Under the pieces are notes generated by a model. The model saw only the letters and a list, made by a program, of their open reading frames with translations, was not told the DNA's origin and did not search any database. Below are positions 8,080 to 16,395 of a DNA stretch of 64,000 bases, piece after piece. A program made the translations under genes and the position numbers. Source of the DNA: Streptomyces sp. NBC_01116 (GTDB lineage: Bacteria > Actinomycetota > Actinomycetes > Streptomycetales > Streptomycetaceae); assembly GCF_041435495.1 (NCBI RefSeq), contig NZ_CP108644.1, forward strand, positions 5,999,501 to 6,063,500, in the 5' to 3' direction. Numbering within the stretch: position 1 is the first letter of the stretch; every line of letters begins with the position of its first letter.

Positions 8080-8751
8080 TCAGAACAGCCGCAGCTTGTC
8101 GTCCTCGATGCCCCGCATCGCGTCGTAGTCCAGGACCAGGCAGCCGATGCCGCGGTCCGTCGCCAGCACCCGGGCCTGCGGCTTGATCTCCTGGGCGGCG
8201 AAGACGCCCCGGACCGGCGCGAGGTGCGGGTCGCGGTTCAGCAGCTCCAGATAGCGCGTCAGCTGCTCCACGCCGTCGATGTCCCCGCGCCGCTTCAGTT
8301 CCACGGCCACCGTCTGCCCGTTCGCGTCCCGGCACAGGATGTCCACCGGGCCGATGGCGGTGGGGTATTCGCGGCGGATCAGCGTGTGGCCCTCGCCGAG
8401 GATCTCGATCCGGTCCGCGAGCAGCTCCTGGAGGTGCGCCTCCACGCCGTCCTTGATGAGCCCCGGGTCGACGCCCAGCTCGTACGACGAGTCGTGGAGG
8501 ACTTCCTCCATCGTGATGATCAGTTTTTCGCCCGCCTTGTTCACCACGGTCCAGACGCCTTCCTCACCGTCGGCGCCCACCTTCAGGGTGCACGGCGGGG
8601 ACATCCAGTTGAGCGGTTTGTACGCCCGGTCGTCGGCGTGGATGGAGACGCTTCCGTCCGCCTTCACCAGGATCAGTCGGGGGGCGGAGGGCAGGTGGGC
8701 TGTGAGCCGGCCCGCGTAGTCCACGGAGCAACGGGCGATGACGAGACGCAT
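8080..8751 (-). CDS. nucS: Mismatch-specific endonuclease NucS (EndoMS)
   Basis: A 223-residue endonuclease NucS. In actinobacteria, which lack MutS/MutL, NucS cuts both strands at mismatches and carries out non-canonical mismatch repair, working with the sliding clamp. The N-terminal DNA-binding and dimerisation domain begins MRLVIARCSVDYAGRLTAHL. The RecB-like nuclease core has the D...ExK pattern (GPVDILCRDANGQTVAVELK) followed by the conserved GVEQLTRYLELLNRD. The C-terminus DDKLRLF matches the clamp-binding tail known for the family. ATG 8751 gives the usual length; the upstream in-frame codons do not look coding. The gene stands alone. Confidence 0.95.
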   Translation of the reverse strand: MRLVIARCSVDYAGRLTAHLPSAPRLILVKADGSVSIHADDRAYKPLNWMSPPCTLKVGADGEEGVWTVVNKAGEKLIITMEEVLHDSSYELGVDPGLIKDGVEAHLQELLADRIEILGEGHTLIRREYPTAIGPVDILCRDANGQTVAVELKRRGDIDGVEQLTRYLELLNRDPHLAPVRGVFAAQEIKPQARVLATDRGIGCLVLDYDAMRGIEDDKLRLF

Positions 8752-9026
8752 GGTCGGCAACGCTACTCGACGACGGGGGCTCGACGCGATTTCCCCACCC
8801 GTCGCCCCCTGCCACTCGGTGCACACCGGATCACCGCCGAGCGGGCTTGCCCCTCTTTGCGCCCCTTCGTTAATGGCCGGTTGTGTTCCCAATCTCCTGG
8901 TGCGGCCCCGACTGCGCGCTTACGGTGGAAGCAGGAGGTCGCCGTCCGTGCACGCTGCGTCGTCGCCGCCCCCCTTCCCTGCCCGTAGGGCCCCGGCCAT
9001 CGCCCGGGGTCGCGAGAGGAGAACCC

Positions 9027-9419
9027 ATGTCGCTCGACGTCTCACCGGCGCTGTTGGAACAGGCCGAGCGAGGCGAGGTCGACGAAGCCGACTTCGTCGA
9101 CTGCGTCCGGACCTCCCTGCCCTTCGCATGGGAGATGATCAGCTCGTTGGTGGCTCAGCTGAAGGTCGACGGCGGACAGTTCGCCGACAACCAGACGCCG
9201 CCGCCGGACGAGCAGGCACGAGGTCAGCTGCTGCGCGCGCTCGCGAGTGATGCGATACGCGGCGCGCTCCAGCGGCACTTCGGAGTGCGTATCGCATTCC
9301 AGAACTGCCACCGCGTCGCGGTGTTCCCGCTGGACGCCTCGGTCGACGACCGACTGGCCAAGTTCACCTCGGTGAGGGGCCAGTTGCTCAACCAGTCGCC
9401 CGAACTTCGGGACTGCTGA
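9027..9419 (+). CDS. Conserved SCO5389-type small protein
   Basis: A 130-residue soluble protein, MSLDVSPALLEQAERGEVDE at the N-terminus, rich in acidic residues and ending LRDC. I recognise it as a conserved Streptomyces protein that follows nucS (SCO5389 in S. coelicolor, from memory); no function is established. Notable features are the segment FADNQTPPPDEQARGQLLRA and a C-terminal half with alternating hydrophobic strands (VRIAFQNCHRVAVFPLD). A ribosome binding site gagagga at 9014-9020 supports the ATG. It is divergent from nucS across a 275-bp gap in which I see no other gene. Confidence 0.82.
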   Translation: MSLDVSPALLEQAERGEVDEADFVDCVRTSLPFAWEMISSLVAQLKVDGGQFADNQTPPPDEQARGQLLRALASDAIRGALQRHFGVRIAFQNCHRVAVFPLDASVDDRLAKFTSVRGQLLNQSPELRDC

Positions 9420-9551
9420 ACGCTTCTGCTGCCGTCCCGGGCCGCGGGAGGTGCACTTGGCTCCGGGGCGGCAGCTCCCGCACCACCGCACCATTTGATC
9501 CCACCGATCCCGGCTGTCGGACGCCTCCGGGGAAGCACCGGCGTGCGCGGG

Positions 9552-10601
9552 TCAGGTGAGCAGCGGCAGGACGTCGGCACCCAGCCGCCGGACGTTCTCC
9601 TCGGTCGCGACGAGATCGCCCGAACCCTCCACCAGGAGGGCGAAGCGCGTGATCCCGGTCCGCTCGGCGGTGGCCGCCAGCCGGTCGGCCGCCAGCCGCG
9701 GCGGGCCCACCGGGTGCAGCCCGCACAGCAGTTCCGTGTACGCGACCGGGTCCCGCATCACACGGTGCCTCTCGTCGACCGTGACATGGGCGTCGAGCCC
9801 CTGGCGCAGCCAGCCGGGCATCGACTTCACCAGCATCTCCGTGGCCTCACCGGCGCCGTCCTCGATCTGGGCCACCCCGGCGGACACATGTGCGGCCCCC
9901 TCCACCACCTCGGGCGGATGACCGGCCTCCCGGGCGGCCGTACGCCACAGGGCGACCATCTCCGCCTTCTCCTCGTCCCCGCAGTGCATGCCCAGCAGCA
10001 TCGGCAGCGCCTGCCGGGCCGCGAGCCGCACGCTCTTCGGCGAGGTGCACGCCACGACGACCTCGGGCCCCGTGCCGCCCGGCCCCGCGTCCGCCGGGCC
10101 TTCCCACAGCTCGTCCGCGCGCGGCACCACCGCCACCTCGCGGAAGCCGTACCGCTCGCCGCGCCCCGCGACGCGGGGCTTCCGCAGCCAGTCGAGCACC
10201 AGGCCGAGCGCCTCGGGGAAGCCGTTCTCGTACGCGTCGAGACCGCCGCCGAACACCTCCAGGTCGACCCACGGACCGCCCCGGCCGACCCCGAGCGAGA
10301 AGCGTCCGCCGCTGGTCAGGTGCAGCAGTGCGGCCTGCTCGGCGAGCGCGACCGGGTGGTGGTTGGGCAGGACGCTGACCGCCGTGCCGACCCGGATTCT
10401 GCGGGTGCGGCCCAGCAGCAGCGCCGCCAGCGTGGTCGCGGACGGGCAGACCCCGTACGGCACGAAGTGGTGCTCGGCCAGCCAGACCGAGTCGAGGCCG
10501 CTCTCCTCCGCGGCCTCGGTGGACCGGACGGCCCGGTGCAGGGCCTCACCCGGCCCCTGTCCCGGGAACTGGGCTGCCAGAACGAACGTTCCGATGCGCA
10601 T
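9552..10601 (-). CDS. LLM-class flavin-dependent oxidoreductase
   Basis: A 349-residue luciferase-like (LLM) F420- or FMN-dependent oxidoreductase with a TIM-barrel fold. Family markers are the start MRIGTFVLAAQFPGQGPGEAL, the strand-helix segment SGLDSVWLAEHHFVPYG, the block RIRVGTAVSVLPNHHPVALAEQAALLHLTSGGRFSLGVGRG, and a C-terminal GITRFALLVEGSGDLVATEENVRRLGADVLPLL. The substrate is unknown. The sequence is nearer the alkanal monooxygenase-like branch than reductases of the MSMEG type, but that is a weak inference. It is a single gene, divergent from the small Cys/His protein at 10813. Confidence 0.9.
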   Translation of the reverse strand: MRIGTFVLAAQFPGQGPGEALHRAVRSTEAAEESGLDSVWLAEHHFVPYGVCPSATTLAALLLGRTRRIRVGTAVSVLPNHHPVALAEQAALLHLTSGGRFSLGVGRGGPWVDLEVFGGGLDAYENGFPEALGLVLDWLRKPRVAGRGERYGFREVAVVPRADELWEGPADAGPGGTGPEVVVACTSPKSVRLAARQALPMLLGMHCGDEEKAEMVALWRTAAREAGHPPEVVEGAAHVSAGVAQIEDGAGEATEMLVKSMPGWLRQGLDAHVTVDERHRVMRDPVAYTELLCGLHPVGPPRLAADRLAATAERTGITRFALLVEGSGDLVATEENVRRLGADVLPLLT

Positions 10602-10812
10602 CGCCTATTGCCTCCTTGCGGCCGACGCGTTTCTCCCCCACCGGCAACAACGTCTGACACGTGCCAAAGGCACGGTCCGGGAGGAAGTTGTTGCGATTTT
10701 CCGCTAACTCACCCCACTGCCGGACGGGGCGCCGGACAGCCCGGCCGCCGCCCCCGACGCCAGGCTCTAGGCTTGGGCGATACCGTGTCCGATCCGCCCC
10801 GTGAGGTGTCCT

Positions 10813-11142
10813 GTGTCCCCGCGCCGAAACCGCCCCCGTGGCGGCGAGAGTCCCGACGAACGCCCCGGCTCGGCGCCCGGCAGGTACGGCGGGGGAGGGG
10901 CCACCGAGAGCTGGCAGGGCGAGGAGTGGTCGGTGCGCCCGGTGAGCGGCGCGAGCGCCCAGGGCAAGCGGTACCGCTGCCCCGGCTGCGACCAGGAGAT
11001 CCCCTCCGGGGTCCCGCACCTCGTGACCTGGCCCGAGTTCGGCGGCATCGACGACCGCAGGCACTGGCACAAGGCGTGCTGGAACGCGAAGGACCGCCGC
11101 ACCACCAGGGTGCAGCGGTCCCGGAACGCTCCGCGCCACTGA
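10813..11142 (+). CDS. Small basic protein with putative zinc-binding Cys/His motif
   Basis: A 109-residue basic protein. The first 45 residues are Arg/Pro/Gly/Ser-rich and probably unstructured. The C-terminal half has RYRCPGCDQEIPSGVPHLVT and then HWHKACWNAKDRR, a Cys-x2-Cys...His...His-x2-Cys arrangement consistent with a treble-clef or ribbon-type zinc site. It is often labelled an ATP/GTP-binding protein in Streptomyces genomes, but no nucleotide motif is visible. GTG 10813 follows gaggtg (10803-10808). An alternative GTG lies at 10801. It may act on nucleic acid, judging only from charge and the metal motif. Confidence 0.72.
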   Translation: MSPRRNRPRGGESPDERPGSAPGRYGGGGATESWQGEEWSVRPVSGASAQGKRYRCPGCDQEIPSGVPHLVTWPEFGGIDDRRHWHKACWNAKDRRTTRVQRSRNAPRH

Positions 11143-11195
11143 GGCCGACCGGCCCCTTCACATCGGACCCCGCGCGGCACTCCGGCCTCGTCGGC

Positions 11196-11233
11196 CCCTT
11201 CGACCTCGCGCGGGCCCTTCGACCTCGCGCGGG
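11196..11233. repeat. 19-bp tandem direct repeat
   Basis: Two exact adjacent copies of cccttcgacctcgcgcggg lie between the small Cys/His gene and the convergent ABC permease gene. The gggccc ends can pair, so the repeat may also act as a weak terminator. Confidence 0.7.
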
Positions 11234-11236
11234 CCC

Positions 11237-12088
11237 TCAGACGTCGCGGCGGTTCAGTATCGCGACCGCCCCGCCCAGGACCGCGGCGGCCAGGACCAGC
11301 ATCAGCAGCAGCGGCTCCCAGCCGGACGGACCGCTCTCGGTCATCGTCGTGCCGTACAGCGCACCGATCTGGTTGGGGATCGAGTATTCGATCAGGAAGC
11401 GCTGAACGCCCCGCAGACTGTCGGCGAACATGAACAGCGCGAGGACCAGGGGCAGCAGCACCACGCCGATCATGATGGTGATCGCACCCGCCGAGTGCCG
11501 CACGATCGCGCCGATCCCGAGCGACAGCAGGCCGAGGGCCGCGATGTAGAGACCGATTCCGACCGTGCCGCGCAGCCAGTCGTCGGCCGACGCGGCAGCG
11601 CCGTCCAGGATCAGGTTCTGGAGCCCCGCCACGACCGTCGCGGTCACCGTCGTGACGGCGAAGGCCAGCGAGGAGAAGACGATCGCCTTCGCCGCGAGCA
11701 CCCGGCCCCGGCTCGGGCAGGCCGTCAGCGTCGTACGGATCATGCCGGTGCTGTACTCGGATCCGATGGTCAGCACACCGAGCGTGATCACACAGATCGA
11801 GCCCAGCAGCACCCCGAAGAAGCCGAGGGCGAGGACCGGCTCGCCCGACAGGCCGCTGTTGCCGTCCACCGCGAGCAGCAGGGCGGTGCCCAGCCCGATC
11901 GTCAGCATCAGCGCGACCATCACGCCGAGCGTCCAGATCGTGGCGCGCACCGAACGGATCTTGGTCCACTCCGAGGCGACCGCGTCGCCGAGGGTGGCGG
12001 GCCGGATCGGGATCGGCGACTCGTAGGAGCCCAGCAGGCCGGCGTCCGGCGCCTGCTGGTGGGCCCGCGGGGTGGCCGGCGTCGTCAT
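11237..12088 (-). CDS. ABC-2 type transporter permease (pair 1)
   Basis: A 283-residue membrane subunit of an ABC exporter. A polar N-terminus leads to ASEWTKIRSVRATIWTLGVM, the entry typical of actinobacterial permeases of this type. Six hydrophobic helices follow, including the motif GSEYSTGMIRTTLTACPSRGRVLAAKA, and the C-terminus is AVLGGAVAILNRRDV. Its ATG overlaps the stop codon of the upstream ATPase gene by 4 bp, so the two are translationally coupled. It is paralogous to the permease at 13393-14181 (shared SEWTKIRSV, GTEYSSGMIRTSL and LNRRDV/LKNRDA). The exported substrate is unknown. Confidence 0.92.
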   Translation of the reverse strand: MTTPATPRAHQQAPDAGLLGSYESPIPIRPATLGDAVASEWTKIRSVRATIWTLGVMVALMLTIGLGTALLLAVDGNSGLSGEPVLALGFFGVLLGSICVITLGVLTIGSEYSTGMIRTTLTACPSRGRVLAAKAIVFSSLAFAVTTVTATVVAGLQNLILDGAAASADDWLRGTVGIGLYIAALGLLSLGIGAIVRHSAGAITIMIGVVLLPLVLALFMFADSLRGVQRFLIEYSIPNQIGALYGTTMTESGPSGWEPLLLMLVLAAAVLGGAVAILNRRDV

Positions 12089-13227
12089 CTGAGGAGGTCC
12101 TTGCTGGTCTGCTCTCCGGCCGCGGCGGCGGAAGAGGGCTCGGCTGCGGGGGAGGAGGGTGCGCCGGGTGCGGGGCCCCGGCCCGGAACGGGCGGCGGCG
12201 GGGCGTACCAGCCCTCCTGCGGCACCTCAACCGGCTCGGGGTACGCGAAGCCGTCGGCGCTTCCGTGGGCGTCCTGGGGGAGCGGCTCCACGAGGCCCGC
12301 CTTGGCGTCGTCCGTCGAGCGGTAGTCCACCAGGCCCTGCGTGAGGCGCATGTACGCCTCCTCCAGGGAGGCCTGGTGCGGCGACAGCTCCCAGAGCCGT
12401 ACGTCGCACCCGTGGGCCAGGTCGCTGATCCGCGACAGCGGCAGCCCGGTGACCCGCAGGGCACCGCCCGGCTCCGTCATGACCCGGCCGCCCGCCTCGA
12501 CGAGCGAGGCCGTCAGCTTCTGCCGCTCCTCGGGGCCGTCGTCCGGCACCCGGACCCGGGCGAAGTCGGCGGAGTTGGCGGAGATGAAGTCCGTGACGCT
12601 CATGTCGGAGAGCAGCCGGCCGCGCCCGATCACGATCAGATGGTCGGCGGTGAGGGCCATCTCGCTCATCAGGTGGGACGAGACGAAGACCGTACGGCCC
12701 TCGGAGGCCAGCATCCTCATCAGATTGCGGACCCAGTGGATGCCCTCCGGGTCGAGACCGTTGACCGGCTCGTCGAACAGCAGGACCTGCGGATCGCCGA
12801 GCAGCGCCGCCGCGATCCCGAGCCGCTGCCCCATCCCGAGCGAGAAGCCCCTGGAGCGCTGCTTGGCGACGTCCCTGAGGCCGACGACGCCCAGCACCTC
12901 GTCGACCCGGGCCGCCGGGATGCCGGCCAGCTGGGCCAGGGACAGCAGGTGGTTGCGGGCGGTGCGTCCGCCGTGCACGCCCTTGGCGTCCAGCAGCGCG
13001 CCCACCTGGCGCGGGGCGTTCGGCAGGTCGCGGTAGGGGTGACCGCCGATCGTGACGTGACCCGAGGTGGGGCGGTCGAGGCCGAGGATCATGCGCATGG
13101 TCGTGGACTTGCCCGACCCGTTGGGACCGAGGAAGCCGGTGACGGCCCCCGGCCGCACCTGGAAGGAAAGGTCGTCCACGGCCGTCTTCGCGCCGTAGCG
13201 CTTGGTCAGGCCGACTGCCTCGATCAT
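12085..13227 (-). CDS. ABC transporter ATP-binding protein (pair 1)
   Basis: A 380-residue ATPase. The ABC domain occupies about residues 1-230: Walker A GPNGSGKST, Q-loop region, signature FSLGMGQRLGIAAALLGDPQ, Walker B VLLFDEPVNGLDPEG and the H-loop region VFVSSHLMSEMALTADHL. A C-terminal extension of 150 residues ends in a Pro/Ala/Ser-rich tail that the pair-2 ATPase has in shorter form. ATG 13227 (MIEAVGLTKRYG) is chosen; the upstream in-frame codons lack coding character. It drives the permease encoded immediately downstream. Confidence 0.93.
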   Translation of the reverse strand: MIEAVGLTKRYGAKTAVDDLSFQVRPGAVTGFLGPNGSGKSTTMRMILGLDRPTSGHVTIGGHPYRDLPNAPRQVGALLDAKGVHGGRTARNHLLSLAQLAGIPAARVDEVLGVVGLRDVAKQRSRGFSLGMGQRLGIAAALLGDPQVLLFDEPVNGLDPEGIHWVRNLMRMLASEGRTVFVSSHLMSEMALTADHLIVIGRGRLLSDMSVTDFISANSADFARVRVPDDGPEERQKLTASLVEAGGRVMTEPGGALRVTGLPLSRISDLAHGCDVRLWELSPHQASLEEAYMRLTQGLVDYRSTDDAKAGLVEPLPQDAHGSADGFAYPEPVEVPQEGWYAPPPPVPGRGPAPGAPSSPAAEPSSAAAAGEQTSKDLLR

Positions 13228-13392
13228 TCTCCAGCCCCATCGACTCACTCTGTCGTTCGGGGCTCGGGCCGCCCGGCCGCGCACCCCCGTAAGAGTTAGG
13301 AGGATAACCAGGCGCTGACGGTTCCGGCCAAGTTGCGCACTGCGTGCGAGCGGACCGTCACACAGATCAGGACAGGTGCCGGGGCCCGCCCC

Positions 13393-14181
13393 TCACGCGT
13401 CCCGGTTCTTCAGGACGAGGTAGCCGCCGATCACCGCCGCCAGCACCCAGAGCACCATGATCCCGAGCCCGGCCCAGGGGCCGTAGGGCGCCGGGTCGCT
13501 GTTCAGCGCGTCCGGGACGACCTGCATGATCTTGGAACCGGCCTGGTCGGGGAAGTAGCGGGCGACGCTCTTGGCGCCCGGCACCGCCGCGAGGATCTGC
13601 GAGACCAGGAAGAAGAACGGCATCAGGATGCCGAGCGACAGCATGGAGCTGCGCAGCATCGCCGCCACGCCCATGGAGAAGATCGCGATCAGCCCCATGT
13701 AGAGCCCGCCGCCGACCACCGCGCGCAGCACGTTCTCCGCGCCGATGTCGGTGCCCCGGTCGCCGAGCATGGCCTGGCTGAGGAAGAACGAGACGAAGCT
13801 GGTGAGCAGTCCCACGACGAGGGCCAGCGCACCGGCCACCGTGATCTTGCTGAGGAGGAACGTCCCGCGCTGGGGCACGGCCGCCAGCGAGGTGCGGATC
13901 ATGCCGGAGCTGTACTCGGTGCCGACGACGAGCACCCCGAACACGACCATCGCGAGCTGGCCGAGAACAGTCCCGGAGAAGCTGACGAACGTCGGGTCGA
14001 ACGTGGCCTGCTCCGCCTCCGAGAGGTCGTCGAAGGTGGCGTTCAGCAGGGCGCTCAGCGCCGCGCCCATCACGACCGTGACGGCGAACGCGGCGATGAG
14101 GGTCCAGGTGGTCGAGGAGACCGACCGGATCTTGGTCCATTCCGAGGTGAGAACCGCGGGTACCGATGCCATGGTCGTCAC
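13393..14181 (-). CDS. ABC-2 type transporter permease (pair 2)
   Basis: A 262-residue permease with six predicted membrane helices. It starts MTTMASVPAVLTSEWTKIRS (GTG 14181) and ends GGYLVLKNRDA. It contains the conserved GTEYSSGMIRTSLAAVPQRG loop. The GTG overlaps the stop of the upstream ATPase gene by 4 bp. Together with pair 1 it looks like a tandem duplication of a two-gene exporter, since both permeases share the same motif order and insertion of the SEWTKIRSV entry helix. No substrate can be inferred. Confidence 0.92.
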   Translation of the reverse strand: MTTMASVPAVLTSEWTKIRSVSSTTWTLIAAFAVTVVMGAALSALLNATFDDLSEAEQATFDPTFVSFSGTVLGQLAMVVFGVLVVGTEYSSGMIRTSLAAVPQRGTFLLSKITVAGALALVVGLLTSFVSFFLSQAMLGDRGTDIGAENVLRAVVGGGLYMGLIAIFSMGVAAMLRSSMLSLGILMPFFFLVSQILAAVPGAKSVARYFPDQAGSKIMQVVPDALNSDPAPYGPWAGLGIMVLWVLAAVIGGYLVLKNRDA

Positions 14182-15188
14182 GCCCCCTTGCCGTCGGTGC
14201 CGGTGCGGTCGGTGCTGCCGGGCTTGTTCCAGCTCTCGCCCCAGCCGGCCCCCACCGCGGGTGGTTCGACCGCCAAGTCCCGTTCCGAATGGGCGTGGTA
14301 CTCCACCGAACCGGCGGTCATCTGCATGAACGCCTCCTCCAGCGAGGCCCGCTGGGAACTCAACTCGTGCAGCACCACCTGGTGCCGGGCGGCCAGCTCA
14401 CCCAACTCCTCGGTGCCGGCGCCGTCGATCTCCAGGACGCCGCCCGCCGTCTCGACCACGGTGAAACCCTCCTGGTGCAGCACATCGCGCAGCCGCTCCT
14501 GCTGCGGGGAGCGCAGCCGCGCGTAACTGCGGGAGTTCTCGCGGATGAAGTCCGCCATCGAGGTGTCGGCGAGCAGCCTGCCCTGGCCGATCACGATCAA
14601 ATGGTCGGCGGTCAGCGCCATTTCGCTCATCAGGTGGGACGAGACGAAGATCGTCCGGCCCTCCGACGCGAGCGCCTTCATCAGATTGCGGATCCAGTGG
14701 ATGCCCTCGGGGTCCAGTCCGTTGACCGGCTCGTCGAACATCAGGATCTCGGGATCGCCGAGCAGCGCGGACGCGATGCCGAGCCGCTGGCCCATGCCGA
14801 GGGAGAACCCCTTGGACTTCTTCTTCGCCACCGCGCTCAGGCCGACCATGTCGAGCACCTCGTCGACCCGGCTGCTCGGGATGCGGTTGCTCTGCGCCAG
14901 GCACAGCAGGTTGTTGTACGCGCTGCGGCCGCCGTGCATCGCCTTGGCGTCGAGGAGCGCCCCGATGTACTTCAGCGGTTCCTGGAGTTCGCGGTAGTGC
15001 TTGCCGTCGATGCGCACCGTACCGCTGGTCGGGTTGTCGAGATCGAGCATCATCCGCATCGTGGTGGACTTGCCCGCCCCGTTCGGGCCGAGGAAACCGG
15101 TCACGATGCCCGGTCTTACCTGACACGACAGATGATCGACGGCGACCTTGCTGCCGAATCGTTTGGTGAGTCCCTCGAGCTCGATCAT
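14178..15188 (-). CDS. ABC transporter ATP-binding protein (pair 2)
   Basis: A 336-residue ABC ATPase with Walker A GPNGAGKST, signature FSLGMGQRLGIASALLGDPE, Walker B LMFDEPVNGLDPEG and the switch segment FVSSHLMSEMALTADHLIVI. It is very similar to the pair-1 ATPase over the first 225 residues and diverges after that, with a shorter tail of about 30 residues (ending TGTDGKGA). It starts MIELEGLTKRFGSK. It is the first gene of the pair-2 operon and is separated from filP by 84 bp. Confidence 0.93.
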   Translation of the reverse strand: MIELEGLTKRFGSKVAVDHLSCQVRPGIVTGFLGPNGAGKSTTMRMMLDLDNPTSGTVRIDGKHYRELQEPLKYIGALLDAKAMHGGRSAYNNLLCLAQSNRIPSSRVDEVLDMVGLSAVAKKKSKGFSLGMGQRLGIASALLGDPEILMFDEPVNGLDPEGIHWIRNLMKALASEGRTIFVSSHLMSEMALTADHLIVIGQGRLLADTSMADFIRENSRSYARLRSPQQERLRDVLHQEGFTVVETAGGVLEIDGAGTEELGELAARHQVVLHELSSQRASLEEAFMQMTAGSVEYHAHSERDLAVEPPAVGAGWGESWNKPGSTDRTGTDGKGA

Positions 15189-15272
15189 GCGTTCACGCTA
15201 GAACGCCCGAGCGCCCGGCGCCACCACAAAGGCGGAACCGGGCGCACACGGGGGTATTACACGTGCCGGGGG

Positions 15273-16211
15273 TCAGCGGGTCTGCTGGGCCGGGACGCCG
15301 CGGGTGGCGGACTCGTCCTCCACCGGGGAGCCGGCGGCGGCCACGGCGGCGCCGGTCAGCGTCGCCAGCATCTCGCGGACGTTGGTCAGCTGCGCGTTGA
15401 TCGAGTCGCGGCGGTTGGTGAGCGCCGCCAGCTCGCGCTCCGATTCGCTGCGGATCCGGTCGGCCTTGGCGTTGGCGTCGGCGACGATGTCCTCGGCCTG
15501 ACGCTGGGCGGTCTCGACCGTCTGGCGGGCCCGGCGCTCGGCGTCCGTGCGGAGCTTCTCGGCCTCCAGGCGGAGCTGCTCGGCGCGGTGCTCGATCTCG
15601 GCGAGACGCTTCTCGGCCTTGGCCTGGCGGGACGCGAGGTCGCGCTCCGACTGCTCGCGGCGCTTGGCGAGGTTCGTCTCGAAGTCGGCCGCGGCCTGGG
15701 CGGCCTTGGCGCGGGTCTCCTCGAAGAGGGCGTCGGCCTCCTCGCGCTTCTGCTGGGCGTCCTTCTGGGCGTCGGTGCGGAGCGTGTTCGCCTCGCCCTG
15801 GGCCTTCTCGACGATCCGGACGCCCTCGTCCTCGGCCTTCGCCTTGCGCTCGGCGGCGAACGACTCGGCGTCGTTGCGCACCTGCTGGGCCGCCGACTCG
15901 GCGAGCTCCCGGTGCTGCTCGGCCGCGCGACGGGCCTCCTCGCGCAGGTCCTTGGCCTCCTCCTCGGCGAGGCGGAGAATCTTCTCGACACGGGCTCCGA
16001 GACCGGCGTACGACGGCTCTGCGTCGCTTACCTGGGCCTGGGCGTTCTGCGTCTCGAGGTGCAGCTCCTCGATGCGCTTTTCCAGAGAGGTGATTCGGGC
16101 CAGGGCACTGTCACGGTCGGCGACGAGCTTGGTGATGCGGTCGTCCACCTGACCGCGGTCGTAGCCACGTCGCACGAGCTCGAAGCCGAAGGGGGAGGAA
16201 GGGTCACTCAT
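15273..16211 (-). CDS. filP: FilP coiled-coil cytoskeletal protein
   Basis: A 312-residue, almost wholly coiled-coil protein. In S. coelicolor FilP forms filaments behind the hyphal tip, interacts with DivIVA and gives the tip mechanical rigidity; the S. halstedii homologue is the AbpS Avicel-binding protein. The sequence starts MSDPSSPFGFELVRRGYDRG and continues with the DivIVA-like short N-terminal block (QVDDRITKLVADRDSA). It then consists of heptad/hendecad repeats rich in Ala, Glu, Arg and Gln to about residue 285. The length matches the family (about 310). Codons upstream of ATG 16211 lack coding character. It is encoded 184 bp downstream of scy in the same direction. Confidence 0.95.
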   Translation of the reverse strand: MSDPSSPFGFELVRRGYDRGQVDDRITKLVADRDSALARITSLEKRIEELHLETQNAQAQVSDAEPSYAGLGARVEKILRLAEEEAKDLREEARRAAEQHRELAESAAQQVRNDAESFAAERKAKAEDEGVRIVEKAQGEANTLRTDAQKDAQQKREEADALFEETRAKAAQAAADFETNLAKRREQSERDLASRQAKAEKRLAEIEHRAEQLRLEAEKLRTDAERRARQTVETAQRQAEDIVADANAKADRIRSESERELAALTNRRDSINAQLTNVREMLATLTGAAVAAAGSPVEDESATRGVPAQQTR

Positions 16212-16395
16212 GGGGTTCCTGTCGAATGAGACCGGTGAGGTGATAGGGGGAATCCTAGGGGCCATTGCGGCGTGTCAGCGTGAAGATGCCGGTTTGATCT
16301 GGAGAATGACACCCCTTTTGAGTGGCTGACCCCCGGAGTGCTTGCCACTCGGAGGGCTGAATGTCCATGACGAAGCACGGCGCATCGCGGATCGG

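Noticed and set aside
5570..8335. A 921-codon minus-strand frame opposite the NTPase-like gene
   Set aside because: It is Gly/Arg/Ala-rich without domains, crosses the strong terminator at 8013-8058 and runs into nucS. It is a shadow frame.
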